IMG/VR virus record: IMGVR_UViG_3300021964_000054 | Span: 1-64,000 of that record | From: a virus | DNA length: 64,000 nucleotides | Reading direction: 5' to 3' (one strand) | Shown here: one piece after another, positions 15,320 through 22,982 of the stretch | Layout of the letters: the number at the start of each line of letters is the position of its first letter | How positions within the stretch are numbered: the first letter of the stretch is position 1 | The notes under the pieces: model-generated | Database searches by the model: none | What the model was told of the DNA's origin: nothing | Seen by the model: the letters and a program-made list of their open reading frames with translations, nothing else | Translations under genes and position numbers: made by a program

Positions 15320-17290
15320 ATGAGGCCAAAAGAATTCTGGATAATGGACTATGAAACCATTGTGAATTGTTTTGTTGCTGTATTTTCTTCTTATTCTTCA
15401 GAAGCAAAAAGAGTATTTGTAATTCATGATCTGAGAAATGATATTGAAGAGCTAGTAGAATTTTTGCAAGAAAATGTACAACAAAAAGATTGGCATTTTG
15501 GTTTTAATAACTTGGCATTTGATGCTCAAATTACTGAGTTTATTCTTAGTAGAGCAGAACATCTCAAAAACATGGAGTCAGCAAGTGATATTGCAGAAGC
15601 AATATATGCCTATGCTCAAAGTGTAATTGAGAAATCTAACAATGGCGAATGGTTGGATTATCCAGAATTTAAGCTTTCTATACCCTGTGTAGATATATTT
15701 AAGTTAAATCACTGGGACAATAACGCAAAAAGATCTTCACTAAAGTGGATTCAGTTTACAATGGATTGGCATAACGTAGAAGAGATGCCGCATCCTCACA
15801 ATGAATCTGTTAAAGACGAGGAAACATTGCAAGATGTTATTGACTATTGTATTAACGATGTTGCTTCAACTGAAGCGATATTTAAACTTGAAGACTCAAA
15901 GGGAGAAAGAGTAATGTCTTCTCAGATAAATCTTAGAGCTCAACTTAGTAAAAAGTACAACGTTGCGTTGCACTCTGCTAGTGAGCCAAAGATTAGTAAG
16001 AATATATTTCTTCATTTCCTTTCTGAGAAATTAGGGAGAGACAAGAGAGATATACGTGACCTAAGAACTTATAGATCTAGTGTTACGTTAAGAGACATAA
16101 TACTTCCTTACATTAAATTTGAAACTCCTGAATTTACAAGTGTTCTGAACTGGTTTAAAAGTTTAGAGGTAGATACCAGGATTTTAGATGAAAGTGATAA
16201 GAAGTTAGGTCCTAAGCACCGAATGATGCATAAATGTGTTCCTACTGACTATGCGTTAGGAGGAATACACGGATGTATAAAGTCTGGTGTTTATGAAGCA
16301 GGTCCAGGTAAGAAGATTATGACAGCAGATGTTACATCTTTTTATCCTTTCCTTGCAATTACAAATGGATGGTCCCCAGACCAAATACCTAAAGAAGAAT
16401 TTTGTGAACTTTATAAAGGGTTCTTTGATGAAAGAAAAAAGTATGCAAAAGGCACGCCTTTAAACTACTTGTTTAAAATTGTCCTAAATTCAACTTATGG
16501 TTTAAGTAAGAGTAGATACTCATTCCTATATGATCCTGAGCTTACATTTAGAATTACAGTAAACGGTCAACTGTTGCTGTCAATGCTATATGAAATGCTG
16601 TCAACAAGAATACCAGGATCAATTCCTTTAATGCAAAATACAGATGGTCTAGAATTCATTATTGATGAAGAATATGAAGATGAGTTTTATGCTATATGTA
16701 AAGAATGGGAAGAGCTGACAATGTTGCAGCTTGAAATTGACGAGTATCAAAAAATGATAATTGGAGATGTAAACAACTACATCGCAGTATATAAGAATGG
16801 AAAAACAAAATGCAAAGGTAGATTTGAGTTTGAAGGTTTAGCCCTTCATAAGAACAAATCTCATTTGATTATACCTAAAGCATTGTATGCTTATTTTGTT
16901 TATGGTAAAGATCCTAAAGAATTTTTACAGGAAAACAGAAACATTTTTGATTACTGCATTGGTGCAAAAATTAGAGGCAATTGGTATTTTGAAGAACGAG
17001 GAGTTGACCAGGGGAACTATTTCTCCAAAAAGCTCCAAAAGCTTGTAAGATATTATGTTTCTAATAAAGGCAACAAGATTATCAAATGCAACCCTGATGG
17101 CAGGGAAATACAACTAGAAAGTGGACCTCATCTTATGACATTATTTAACCAGTATGAAGAAAAAAGCTGGGAAGATTATGGTATTGATGAGAAATACTAT
17201 CTGGACAAAATATATGATGAGATAGAAAAAATAGAATCTGACTCATCAACTTTACCACAAAACGAATCAGTACAACTGAGTTTATTTTAA
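15320..17290 (+). CDS. Family B DNA polymerase with 3'-5' exonuclease
   Basis: The 656-residue protein has exonuclease motifs IMDYET (Asp10, Glu12), HFGFNNLAFDAQ (Asp68) and YCINDVAST. The polymerase motifs are A DVTSFYP (Asp337), B KIVLNSTYG (Lys386 to Gly394) and C QNTDG (Asn440, Asp442). Motif C has Asn in place of the first Asp of DTD, a variant I recall in other phage polymerases. It copies DNA with proofreading and belongs with the helicase and primase. It is short for the family, and a clear terminal-protein insertion is not seen, so primer RNA rather than protein priming is favoured. Confidence 0.9.
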   Translation: MRPKEFWIMDYETIVNCFVAVFSSYSSEAKRVFVIHDLRNDIEELVEFLQENVQQKDWHFGFNNLAFDAQITEFILSRAEHLKNMESASDIAEAIYAYAQSVIEKSNNGEWLDYPEFKLSIPCVDIFKLNHWDNNAKRSSLKWIQFTMDWHNVEEMPHPHNESVKDEETLQDVIDYCINDVASTEAIFKLEDSKGERVMSSQINLRAQLSKKYNVALHSASEPKISKNIFLHFLSEKLGRDKRDIRDLRTYRSSVTLRDIILPYIKFETPEFTSVLNWFKSLEVDTRILDESDKKLGPKHRMMHKCVPTDYALGGIHGCIKSGVYEAGPGKKIMTADVTSFYPFLAITNGWSPDQIPKEEFCELYKGFFDERKKYAKGTPLNYLFKIVLNSTYGLSKSRYSFLYDPELTFRITVNGQLLLSMLYEMLSTRIPGSIPLMQNTDGLEFIIDEEYEDEFYAICKEWEELTMLQLEIDEYQKMIIGDVNNYIAVYKNGKTKCKGRFEFEGLALHKNKSHLIIPKALYAYFVYGKDPKEFLQENRNIFDYCIGAKIRGNWYFEERGVDQGNYFSKKLQKLVRYYVSNKGNKIIKCNPDGREIQLESGPHLMTLFNQYEEKSWEDYGIDEKYYLDKIYDEIEKIESDSSTLPQNESVQLSLF

Positions 17291-17301
17291 TCCTTATTAT
17301 T

Positions 17302-18081
17302 ATGAAAAGAACATTGAAAGGAATGGATGCTTACTCCAAAATCTTGGCACGCGAGCTTCCTGAAAAAACAGCAACGTACACACCTATTTCACATGCAGAT
17401 GTAATTAACCAGGTTAGATCAGAAATCACAAGTGCCGGTTATATTATAACCAAAGAAGAGTATAGGTGTACAAATGATGGCGATGTAGCCATTGGAATTT
17501 TTAGTATGAAATATGAAGAAGATCCTGATATTGAATTATCAGCAAACTTCTTAAACTCTTACAATAAGCAGTATGCATTTAGATTTGCATTAGGTGCTGT
17601 TGTAAAAGTATGTCACAATGGTATGATTTTAAACAATAACAAGTTTGGATCTTACAAAAGAGTTCACAAAGGTGATGCAGACATTTTGGCTGAAGGTAAA
17701 ATTAAAGAATTCATTGAAGACTCATCAGAGTATTGGGAATCTTTAGTTGAGCACAAAGACAAGATGAAACACATAGTTTTGACTAAAGCAGAAATTTATA
17801 ATGTTTTAGGTAAACTGTTTTATGAAGAGAATCTTCTTAACACTATGCAGTTAAATATAGTTAAGAAGGAGTTAGACCTTCCTAGCTTTGATTACAAAAC
17901 TCCAGATGAATCAGCATGGACTCTTTACAATCACATCACTCTTGCATTGAAAGAGTCTCATCCTTCTACTTGGATCAAAGACCAGTCTGAAGTGCATAGA
18001 GTATTTGATGAACTTCTCACATTACAAGATGAGACTGAAGAACCAATTCTTGATGGAACTGAATTTAGTGTAGAAGAATAA
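17302..18081 (+). CDS. DUF932-like phage protein
   Basis: The 259-residue protein has an N-terminal PISHADVINQVRSEITSAGY and a central FALGAVVKVCHNGMILNNN, resembling the V-C-x-N-G block of DUF932 proteins of plasmids and phages. The C-terminus is helical with SAWTLYNHITLALKESHP. DUF932 function is not established, though members are often near replication or plasmid transfer genes. This is the last gene of the plus-strand replication block and is followed by two back-to-back hairpin terminators. Confidence 0.6.
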   Translation: MKRTLKGMDAYSKILARELPEKTATYTPISHADVINQVRSEITSAGYIITKEEYRCTNDGDVAIGIFSMKYEEDPDIELSANFLNSYNKQYAFRFALGAVVKVCHNGMILNNNKFGSYKRVHKGDADILAEGKIKEFIEDSSEYWESLVEHKDKMKHIVLTKAEIYNVLGKLFYEENLLNTMQLNIVKKELDLPSFDYKTPDESAWTLYNHITLALKESHPSTWIKDQSEVHRVFDELLTLQDETEEPILDGTEFSVEE

Positions 18082-18085
18082 AAAA

Positions 18086-18103
18086 GCCCCCAATTAAGGG
18101 GGC
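18086..18103 (-). terminator. Terminator for the minus-strand lysis operon
   Basis: GCCCCC (18086-18091) pairs with GGGGGC (18098-18103) over AATTAA. On the minus strand the stem is followed by six T bases (the plus-strand A-run at 18080-18085). This suits termination of the leftward lysis transcript and lies just beyond the end of the rightward operon. Confidence 0.75.
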
Positions 18104-18155
18104 TTAGAAGAAGAAAAAACCAACTATATGCATGAGCGTATGTTGTCTATTTTAG

Positions 18156-18182
18156 AAGGCCTGGCTTACGCTGGGCCTTTTT
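18156..18182 (+). terminator. Terminator for the plus-strand replication operon
   Basis: AAGGCC (18156-18161) pairs with GGCCTT (18174-18179), extended by T-G-G against C-A-G-like bases, and T bases follow on the plus strand. The T-run overlaps the stop codon of the endolysin gene on the other strand. Together with the hairpin at 18086 it gives a crossed pair, each closing the operon that reads through the other. Confidence 0.7.
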
Positions 18183-19137
18183 ATAGAGATAGTAACATCT
18201 CTACAAGTTTAGGATGTGGATACATATCCACTTTTCCCTTACGAACATTTGTATGTGTCCACAAACCTGGATGTTTTTCCACGTAGTCTGTATCACGAAA
18301 ATCAAATGCTTCAAATGCTCCCTTTTCTTTTATTAGTTCAGGGAGTCCTTTAGTAACATCAATATTATCTCTTTCAGCTATATATAATGTCAGCTTTCTG
18401 AGAGATTCAATTTGAGCATCTGTATAATTATGCCAGTATTGATGTCCACGGAACTTTCTTCCAAGATCAAAAATTTGATCAGGATGAGCTTCAGTTCCTA
18501 CATATGTGTAAAACTTGTCTGGATCTTTTGATATCCAGGTTTTACCATTAGAATTTCTTTTATAGTAACCTCCTTGAGTAAGCTGACCAAAACAATTGAC
18601 CTCAACTCCTACAGAATGTGTGTGAACAGGTCTTCTACCAACTGCTAAATGCCAACCATATCCCCCAGCGGGGAATGCTTGAACAACTTCTCCATCAAAT
18701 TGAGAGTCGTTGTTAGTAATTTTTTGACCACCAACACAGAACTCAGTGGCAACTTCACCACGTTTGTCATTACTCCAGTTTCTGATAGTCTTATATGGAT
18801 TATTCCAACCTGCAGTATGATGTAAAAAGAACCAACTCTTTTTTGTTGGGCCAGGGAAGTATTCATCTTTAGGCATAAAGGCTTGGTTAATTACCAATTC
18901 TCCATGTCTAATGGTATCATCACCCAAGTCTTCTTTTTCTTCATTGATATGGGTATCAACAAGACCCATCGCTCTGAGTGTTTTTGAACCCACAATACCA
19001 TCATCGCTAAGATTATTTTTTGATTGCCATTCTTTAACAGCTTTCTCAGTCATTGGACCAAAATCCCCGTCTGCTGTGATCCCTAAAAAGATCTGCAATT
19101 GCTTTACATTTTCGCCTTTGTCCCCTCTTTTCATCAT
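18181..19137 (-). CDS. Endolysin: N-acetylmuramoyl-L-alanine amidase with peptidoglycan-binding domain
   Basis: The 318-residue protein has an N-terminal PG_binding_1 domain (about residues 3-57, with GDKGENVKQLQIFLG and DGDFGPMTEKAVKEWQ). An amidase_2-type catalytic domain spans about 95-310. Visible zinc-site candidates are FFLHHTAG (His106 or His107), His295 in GLWTHTNVRKGK, and Asp304. GVEVN (Glu179) fits the general acid region. It cleaves the amide bond between MurNAc and the peptide stem during lysis. There is no signal peptide, so it needs a holin. It overlaps the upstream spanin gene by 4 bases (ATGA) in one operon. Confidence 0.9.
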   Translation of the reverse strand: MMKRGDKGENVKQLQIFLGITADGDFGPMTEKAVKEWQSKNNLSDDGIVGSKTLRAMGLVDTHINEEKEDLGDDTIRHGELVINQAFMPKDEYFPGPTKKSWFFLHHTAGWNNPYKTIRNWSNDKRGEVATEFCVGGQKITNNDSQFDGEVVQAFPAGGYGWHLAVGRRPVHTHSVGVEVNCFGQLTQGGYYKRNSNGKTWISKDPDKFYTYVGTEAHPDQIFDLGRKFRGHQYWHNYTDAQIESLRKLTLYIAERDNIDVTKGLPELIKEKGAFEAFDFRDTDYVEKHPGLWTHTNVRKGKVDMYPHPKLVEMLLSL

Positions 19138-19646
19138 TTCAATAAATATCTATTAAGTTTTCCTTTTATTACTCTATATATCAGGTATAAAAGAAGAATG
19201 AGAAGAATGATTCCACCTGCCCACGCTAAGAAATTAATAAAACCTGGTATATGTTTTTCTTTAACAGTGATTGTTTTTGTTTGTGTGCGATCAACGTACA
19301 CAGTATTACCTTTTATTGTTTTGTAAACTGTATCAACTACAGCTCTAGATTTGTACCTGTTATTACGAAGTTCAGTTTCTAGAGTAGCTATTTCACCTTC
19401 TCTTTCAGAAAGGCGAATAGAATACACATTACCTAAAGAATCACAGTAAACACTATCAATAACCTCTACAGTTTCACCTGGAAGAGTGATAGTTGTATCT
19501 CTGTATTTAATAACAGTAACAGTACTATCTTTATTGGGACACAGCTTGCAATATTTGTCAAGCTTGTTTTGAATACGCTTTGCTCCATCACATGATTGAA
19601 GCAATGCAGCTGTAGCAATTACAGCAAAAATAATTAGTTTTTTCAT
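19134..19646 (-). CDS. Unimolecular spanin (u-spanin) candidate
   Basis: The 170-residue protein has a lipoprotein signal peptide ending in a lipobox-like LLQSC (Cys19). A long periplasmic stretch follows, with beta-type TVTVIKYRDTTITLPGE and a heptad-like segment LSEREGEIATLETELRNN. A C-terminal transmembrane helix lies at about residues 132-158, with a basic cytoplasmic tail. A lipid anchor at one end and an inner-membrane helix at the other is the u-spanin layout known from phage T1 gp11. Such a protein fuses inner and outer membranes at the end of lysis. It overlaps the endolysin. Asp20 at lipobox +2 is unusual for an outer-membrane lipoprotein by E. coli rules, but Bacteroidota sort differently. 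Confidence 0.75.
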   Translation of the reverse strand: MKKLIIFAVIATAALLQSCDGAKRIQNKLDKYCKLCPNKDSTVTVIKYRDTTITLPGETVEVIDSVYCDSLGNVYSIRLSEREGEIATLETELRNNRYKSRAVVDTVYKTIKGNTVYVDRTQTKTITVKEKHIPGFINFLAWAGGIILLILLLYLIYRVIKGKLNRYLLK

Positions 19647-19675
19647 TGTAAGAATGTTATTTACATTCCCACCAT

Positions 19676-19691
19676 CCTCAATATAAGATAC
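19676..19691 (-). promoter_or_regulatory. Putative late promoter motif upstream of the lysis operon
   Basis: The minus strand reads GTATCTTATATTGAGG, ending 30 bases before the spanin ATG. A near-identical copy, GTATCTTATAGTGAAGG, ends 32 bases before the tail gene at 33202. Shared sequence and shared spacing suggest a phage late promoter. It does not fit the host TAnnTTTG consensus. The rest of the 175-base divergent gap holds a small hairpin (19767-19782) and A+T-rich sequence before the reductase. Confidence 0.6.
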
Positions 19692-19821
19692 GTTTAATTA
19701 TCACAATAAACAAGAATTTTTTTTAGAAGATTCTTTATATATTTACTTGCTTCTAGCAAATTTTATGGCGACATTTGTTGCCTTTCCATTTTAATTTTTA
19801 ACCCTTTAAAAAGCATAAAAC

Positions 19822-21729
19822 ATGGCTGATGAAACTATTACTCCCCAAGATATACCCTGGGGACCTGTAGGTTATATTACCTATAAAAGAACTTATTCTC
19901 GTGCAACAAAAAACAACAGAACAGAAGAATGGCCTGATACTATTGAAAGAGTGATTAAGGCTAGTAAAAATCAACTTAATGTTGGATTTACTGAAAAAGA
20001 AGAAGATGAAGTTAGAGACATGATGATGTCATTGAAAGGCACTGTGGCCGGCAGATTCTTGTGGCAACTTGGAACTAAGACAGTTGACAGGTTGGGACTA
20101 CCTTCTCTTCAAAATTGTGCATTTGTTGTATGCGACAGACCTATTAGACCATTTACATGGACATTTGAAATGTTGATGTTAGGATCAGGTGTAGGTTTTA
20201 ATATTCAAAGGGAGAATGTTTATCAAATCCCCAAAGTATTAAAAAAAGTAAAGATTGAAAGAAAAGATGTAAATGACGCAGACTTTATAGTTCCTGACTC
20301 AAGAGAAGGTTGGGTAGAACTTTTGAGAAGAGTGTTGGAAGCATCTTTTGTTACAGGTGAAGGATTTACATTTGCTTGTCATTTGATTAGATCTAAAGGA
20401 TCTCCCATCAAAGGATTTGGCGGTGTTGCATCTGGACCTGAAGACTTAGTATGGGGTATGTTTGAGATAAACAAACTTCTCAATACTATGTCAGGAAAAA
20501 GACTACGACCAATTGATTGCTTGGACATAATGAATATCATAGGTAGAATTGTAGTTGCAGGTAACGTTAGGCGTTCAGCTCAAATTGCAATTGGTGACTG
20601 TGATGACATTGAATACTTAAAAGCAAAACGCTGGGACTTAGGAGGAATACCAAATTGGCGTTCAATGTCCAATAACTCTGTAGCATGTGATGATGTATCA
20701 CTTTTACCAGAAGAGTTTTGGGAAGGCTACAAAGGCAATGGTGAACCATATGGTTTAATTAACCTTGATGCCGCAAGAAGAATGGGTAGAACAGGGGAGC
20801 TGGATTATCCAGATCCTGATGTAATGGGATTTAATCCTTGTGCAGAACAATCTCTTGCAGATCATGAGACTTGTTGCTTAGCAGAAATCTACCTACCAAA
20901 TATTGAGTCGTATGAAGAACTGAAAAAAGTTGCGACTTATCTCTATAGAATTAACAAACATTCACTAGCAATCAAATGTGCTGTAAAAGAAACTGAAGAC
21001 ATTGTCCACAAGAACATGAGAATGGGTATTGGTGTGACTGGTTATCTTCAGGCTACTGATGAACAGCGTGATTGGTTAAGTGATTGTTACATGTATCTAA
21101 GAGCATATGACAAAGAATACAGTAGACAGAAAGGATTTAATCCTTCCATTAAACTTACCACTGTAAAACCATCAGGAACTTTGAGCTTACTTGCCGGAGT
21201 AACTCCTGGAGCTCACCCTGGTTATTCAACTTACTTTATCAGAAGAATTAGAATGGCTTCTGATAGTCCTATTGTAGACGTATGTAAGAACCATGGGTAT
21301 GATGTAGAATATCAAAGAAATTTTGATGGAACAGAAGATCACAGCACAGTTGTGGTTTCGTTTCCTTGTAAATTCCCTAATAACACAGTTGTAGCTGCTG
21401 ATCTTTCAGCTGTTGATCAACTAAACGTTACTAAGAAGCTACAAACAGAATGGTCTGACAATGCTGTTTCAGTCACAATTTACTATCGTCTTGAAGAACT
21501 TGACGCTATTAAAGAGTGGCTTGCAGAAAATTACATAAATGTAAAGTCAGTTTCATTCTTATTACACAATGATCATGGATTTGATCAAGCCCCTTATGAG
21601 GAAATTACTAAGGACGTGTATGAGGAAATGAGCTCTAAAGTGAAACTTATAACAAATTTAGAGGGACAAATCTCTCTTGATGATATGGACATTGCTGACT
21701 GTGAAGGTGGTGCGTGTCCAGTGCGATAA
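19822..21729 (+). CDS. nrdJ: Adenosylcobalamin-dependent (class II) ribonucleotide reductase, monomeric RTPR-like
   Basis: The 635-residue enzyme has QNCAFVVC (Cys99) and FNPCAEQSLADHETC, where Cys340 is the thiyl-radical cysteine, Asn338 and Glu342 are catalytic, and Cys351 is the second redox cysteine. It ends DCEGGACPVR, whose Cys627 and Cys632 match the shuttle pair of the Lactobacillus-type enzyme. It makes deoxyribonucleotides using B12, needs no oxygen and no second subunit, and so suits an anaerobic gut host or an otherwise B12-supplied one. It is about 100 residues shorter than the L. leichmannii enzyme. A terminator follows directly. Triphosphate rather than diphosphate substrate is inferred from the family. 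Confidence 0.9.
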   Translation: MADETITPQDIPWGPVGYITYKRTYSRATKNNRTEEWPDTIERVIKASKNQLNVGFTEKEEDEVRDMMMSLKGTVAGRFLWQLGTKTVDRLGLPSLQNCAFVVCDRPIRPFTWTFEMLMLGSGVGFNIQRENVYQIPKVLKKVKIERKDVNDADFIVPDSREGWVELLRRVLEASFVTGEGFTFACHLIRSKGSPIKGFGGVASGPEDLVWGMFEINKLLNTMSGKRLRPIDCLDIMNIIGRIVVAGNVRRSAQIAIGDCDDIEYLKAKRWDLGGIPNWRSMSNNSVACDDVSLLPEEFWEGYKGNGEPYGLINLDAARRMGRTGELDYPDPDVMGFNPCAEQSLADHETCCLAEIYLPNIESYEELKKVATYLYRINKHSLAIKCAVKETEDIVHKNMRMGIGVTGYLQATDEQRDWLSDCYMYLRAYDKEYSRQKGFNPSIKLTTVKPSGTLSLLAGVTPGAHPGYSTYFIRRIRMASDSPIVDVCKNHGYDVEYQRNFDGTEDHSTVVVSFPCKFPNNTVVAADLSAVDQLNVTKKLQTEWSDNAVSVTIYYRLEELDAIKEWLAENYINVKSVSFLLHNDHGFDQAPYEEITKDVYEEMSSKVKLITNLEGQISLDDMDIADCEGGACPVR

Positions 21730-21748
21730 GCAGTTAACCAGGCATTTT

Positions 21749-21773
21749 GAGAGGGATAATTCCCTCTCTTTTT
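21749..21773 (+). terminator. Rho-independent terminator after the reductase
   Basis: GAGAGGGA (21749-21756) pairs perfectly with TCCCTCTC (21761-21768) over a TAAT loop and is followed by five T bases. It lies 20 bases after the reductase stop and 17 before the next ATG, so the following genes need their own promoter or read-through. Confidence 0.88.
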
Positions 21774-21789
21774 GTCTAAAAACAATTTT

Positions 21790-22008
21790 ATGAGAATAAA
21801 AAGTGTAAGTGAGGTGGAGCAAGTTAGAAATTTACTTGAGTCACATTTTGGAGAAATGCCTGAAAACTTTATCATTGAAAGTGAGGAAGTTGTAAAGGAA
21901 TGTAAACACTATGGTGGTTTGTATAATAAACTGACATTCCCAACTTTTGATTTAAAAGTATGTGGAGTAAGAGTAGCAAATCAGATAGCAGAAGTTGAAA
22001 TATTATGA
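21790..22008 (+). CDS. Hypothetical protein
   Basis: The 72-residue product starts at the ATG at 21790. An upstream TTG would overlap the terminator. N-terminal SVSEVEQVRNLLESHFGEMP is helical, and the end is a beta pair (FPTFDLKVCGVRVANQIAEVEIL). No motif is recognised. It overlaps the transglycosylase start by 4 bases. Confidence 0.6.
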   Translation: MRIKSVSEVEQVRNLLESHFGEMPENFIIESEEVVKECKHYGGLYNKLTFPTFDLKVCGVRVANQIAEVEIL

Positions 22009-22508
22009 GATTAGCACAAATTATTTTAGCAGGAACATCAATGTTCTTATTTGGATTAATGCTTGGAGCAAACTATTACAAAGTTGTAGAGTTTGAATAT
22101 TTACAAGCTCATCCCACAATAGACACAGTCTATATTGAAAAAAGAGATAGTATTGATAAACTTATTGATGCTATTATTCATGTAGAAAGTAGAGATCTTG
22201 ACAGTGCAGTAAACCGTAGAACCAATGCAGTTGGCTGTATGCAAATCAGACCAATAATGGTAAATGAAGTAAACAGGATTCTGAGAAAAAAACAATTTCC
22301 ACTGGTATATGATCTACATGACCGGTACAAAAGAGATAAGTCTTTACAAATGTTCTATATATGGAAGGCATATCATCACAGAAAATCCGACTTAGAAACA
22401 ATTGCTAGGTGTTGGAATGGTGGAACAAATGGCGAAAACAAAAAGGCAACCTATAGTTATTGGGTAAATGTAAAAAGAAAAATGAAAAATGAAGAAGAGA
22501 AAATTTAA
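22005..22508 (+). CDS. Membrane-anchored lytic transglycosylase (SLT domain)
   Basis: The 167-residue protein has an N-terminal membrane segment (about residues 3-24) and a lysozyme-like SLT core from about residue 50. IIHVESRDLDSAVN carries the catalytic Glu61, NAVGCMQIRPIM is the G-x-M-Q-I motif, and IARCWNGG is the late motif. It cleaves MurNAc-GlcNAc bonds with anhydro-product formation and would act in the periplasm. It could assist lysis or local wall opening during entry. It is separate from the main lysis cassette. Confidence 0.85.
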   Translation: MRLAQIILAGTSMFLFGLMLGANYYKVVEFEYLQAHPTIDTVYIEKRDSIDKLIDAIIHVESRDLDSAVNRRTNAVGCMQIRPIMVNEVNRILRKKQFPLVYDLHDRYKRDKSLQMFYIWKAYHHRKSDLETIARCWNGGTNGENKKATYSYWVNVKRKMKNEEEKI

Positions 22509-22656
22509 TGTGAGAAAGTTTGCAGAGGAAATTGTGTCATCAGTCAATGCAACAAGTAATAACTATGATGCAGTAGAAGCTGTTGAAGAAAAACTTGAAC
22601 AAGTAATTGCACTCGCAGAACTAACAATTAAAATGCATGAAGTAAATAAAGAATGA
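22489..22656 (+). CDS. Small 55-residue helical protein
   Basis: An ATG at 22489 opens a 55-codon frame that fills what would otherwise be a 144-base empty gap. The product begins MKKRKFNVRKFAEEIVSS and continues with amphipathic helix (AVEAVEEKLEQVIALAELTI). It overlaps the transglycosylase by 20 bases and the next gene by 4 (ATGA), the coupling style used throughout this operon, which supports a real gene. Function unknown. Confidence 0.6.
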   Translation: MKKRKFNVRKFAEEIVSSVNATSNNYDAVEAVEEKLEQVIALAELTIKMHEVNKE

Positions 22657-22982
22657 CATTATATCATGGTACAGACCGTAGAAATTTAGGCTCCATCTTA
22701 TCAAAAGGATTGTTAAAATCTGCTTTTGAAGGTGGAGTTTATCTTACAGACACAGCTGAATCAGCCTTAGCATGGACAGCAATAAGAGTTGCTGCCGCAG
22801 GAGGTTCTGAGATTTTAGTTTGTGAAGTTGAAATTGACGAAAATAATTTGCAATTGGGATGTGATCACAGCCCTGCTATGCAAGAAATATTTGGATGTGG
22901 TGAATCATATGTGCACAAAGGCGACATCCCAACAAAGTGCATTAAAAATTATACAGTTTATGGCACTAAGAAAAATGTTTGA
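22653..22982 (+). CDS. ADP-ribosyltransferase-fold protein (Tpt1/KptA- or PARP-like)
   Basis: The 109-residue protein begins MTLYHGTDRRNLGSILSKGL and continues with GGVYLTDTAESALAW. His5 in YHGT and Tyr30 in VYLT match the first two residues of the H-Y-x NAD-binding triad, and the IL-x-x-GL helix between them is typical. VCEVEID and ESYVHKGDIPTKCI complete the small ART fold. Known activities include ADP-ribosylation of protein or nucleic acid, and removal of RNA 2'-phosphate using NAD. The sequence does not decide which, and the third triad residue is uncertain. It overlaps both neighbours. Confidence 0.7.
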   Translation: MTLYHGTDRRNLGSILSKGLLKSAFEGGVYLTDTAESALAWTAIRVAAAGGSEILVCEVEIDENNLQLGCDHSPAMQEIFGCGESYVHKGDIPTKCIKNYTVYGTKKNV

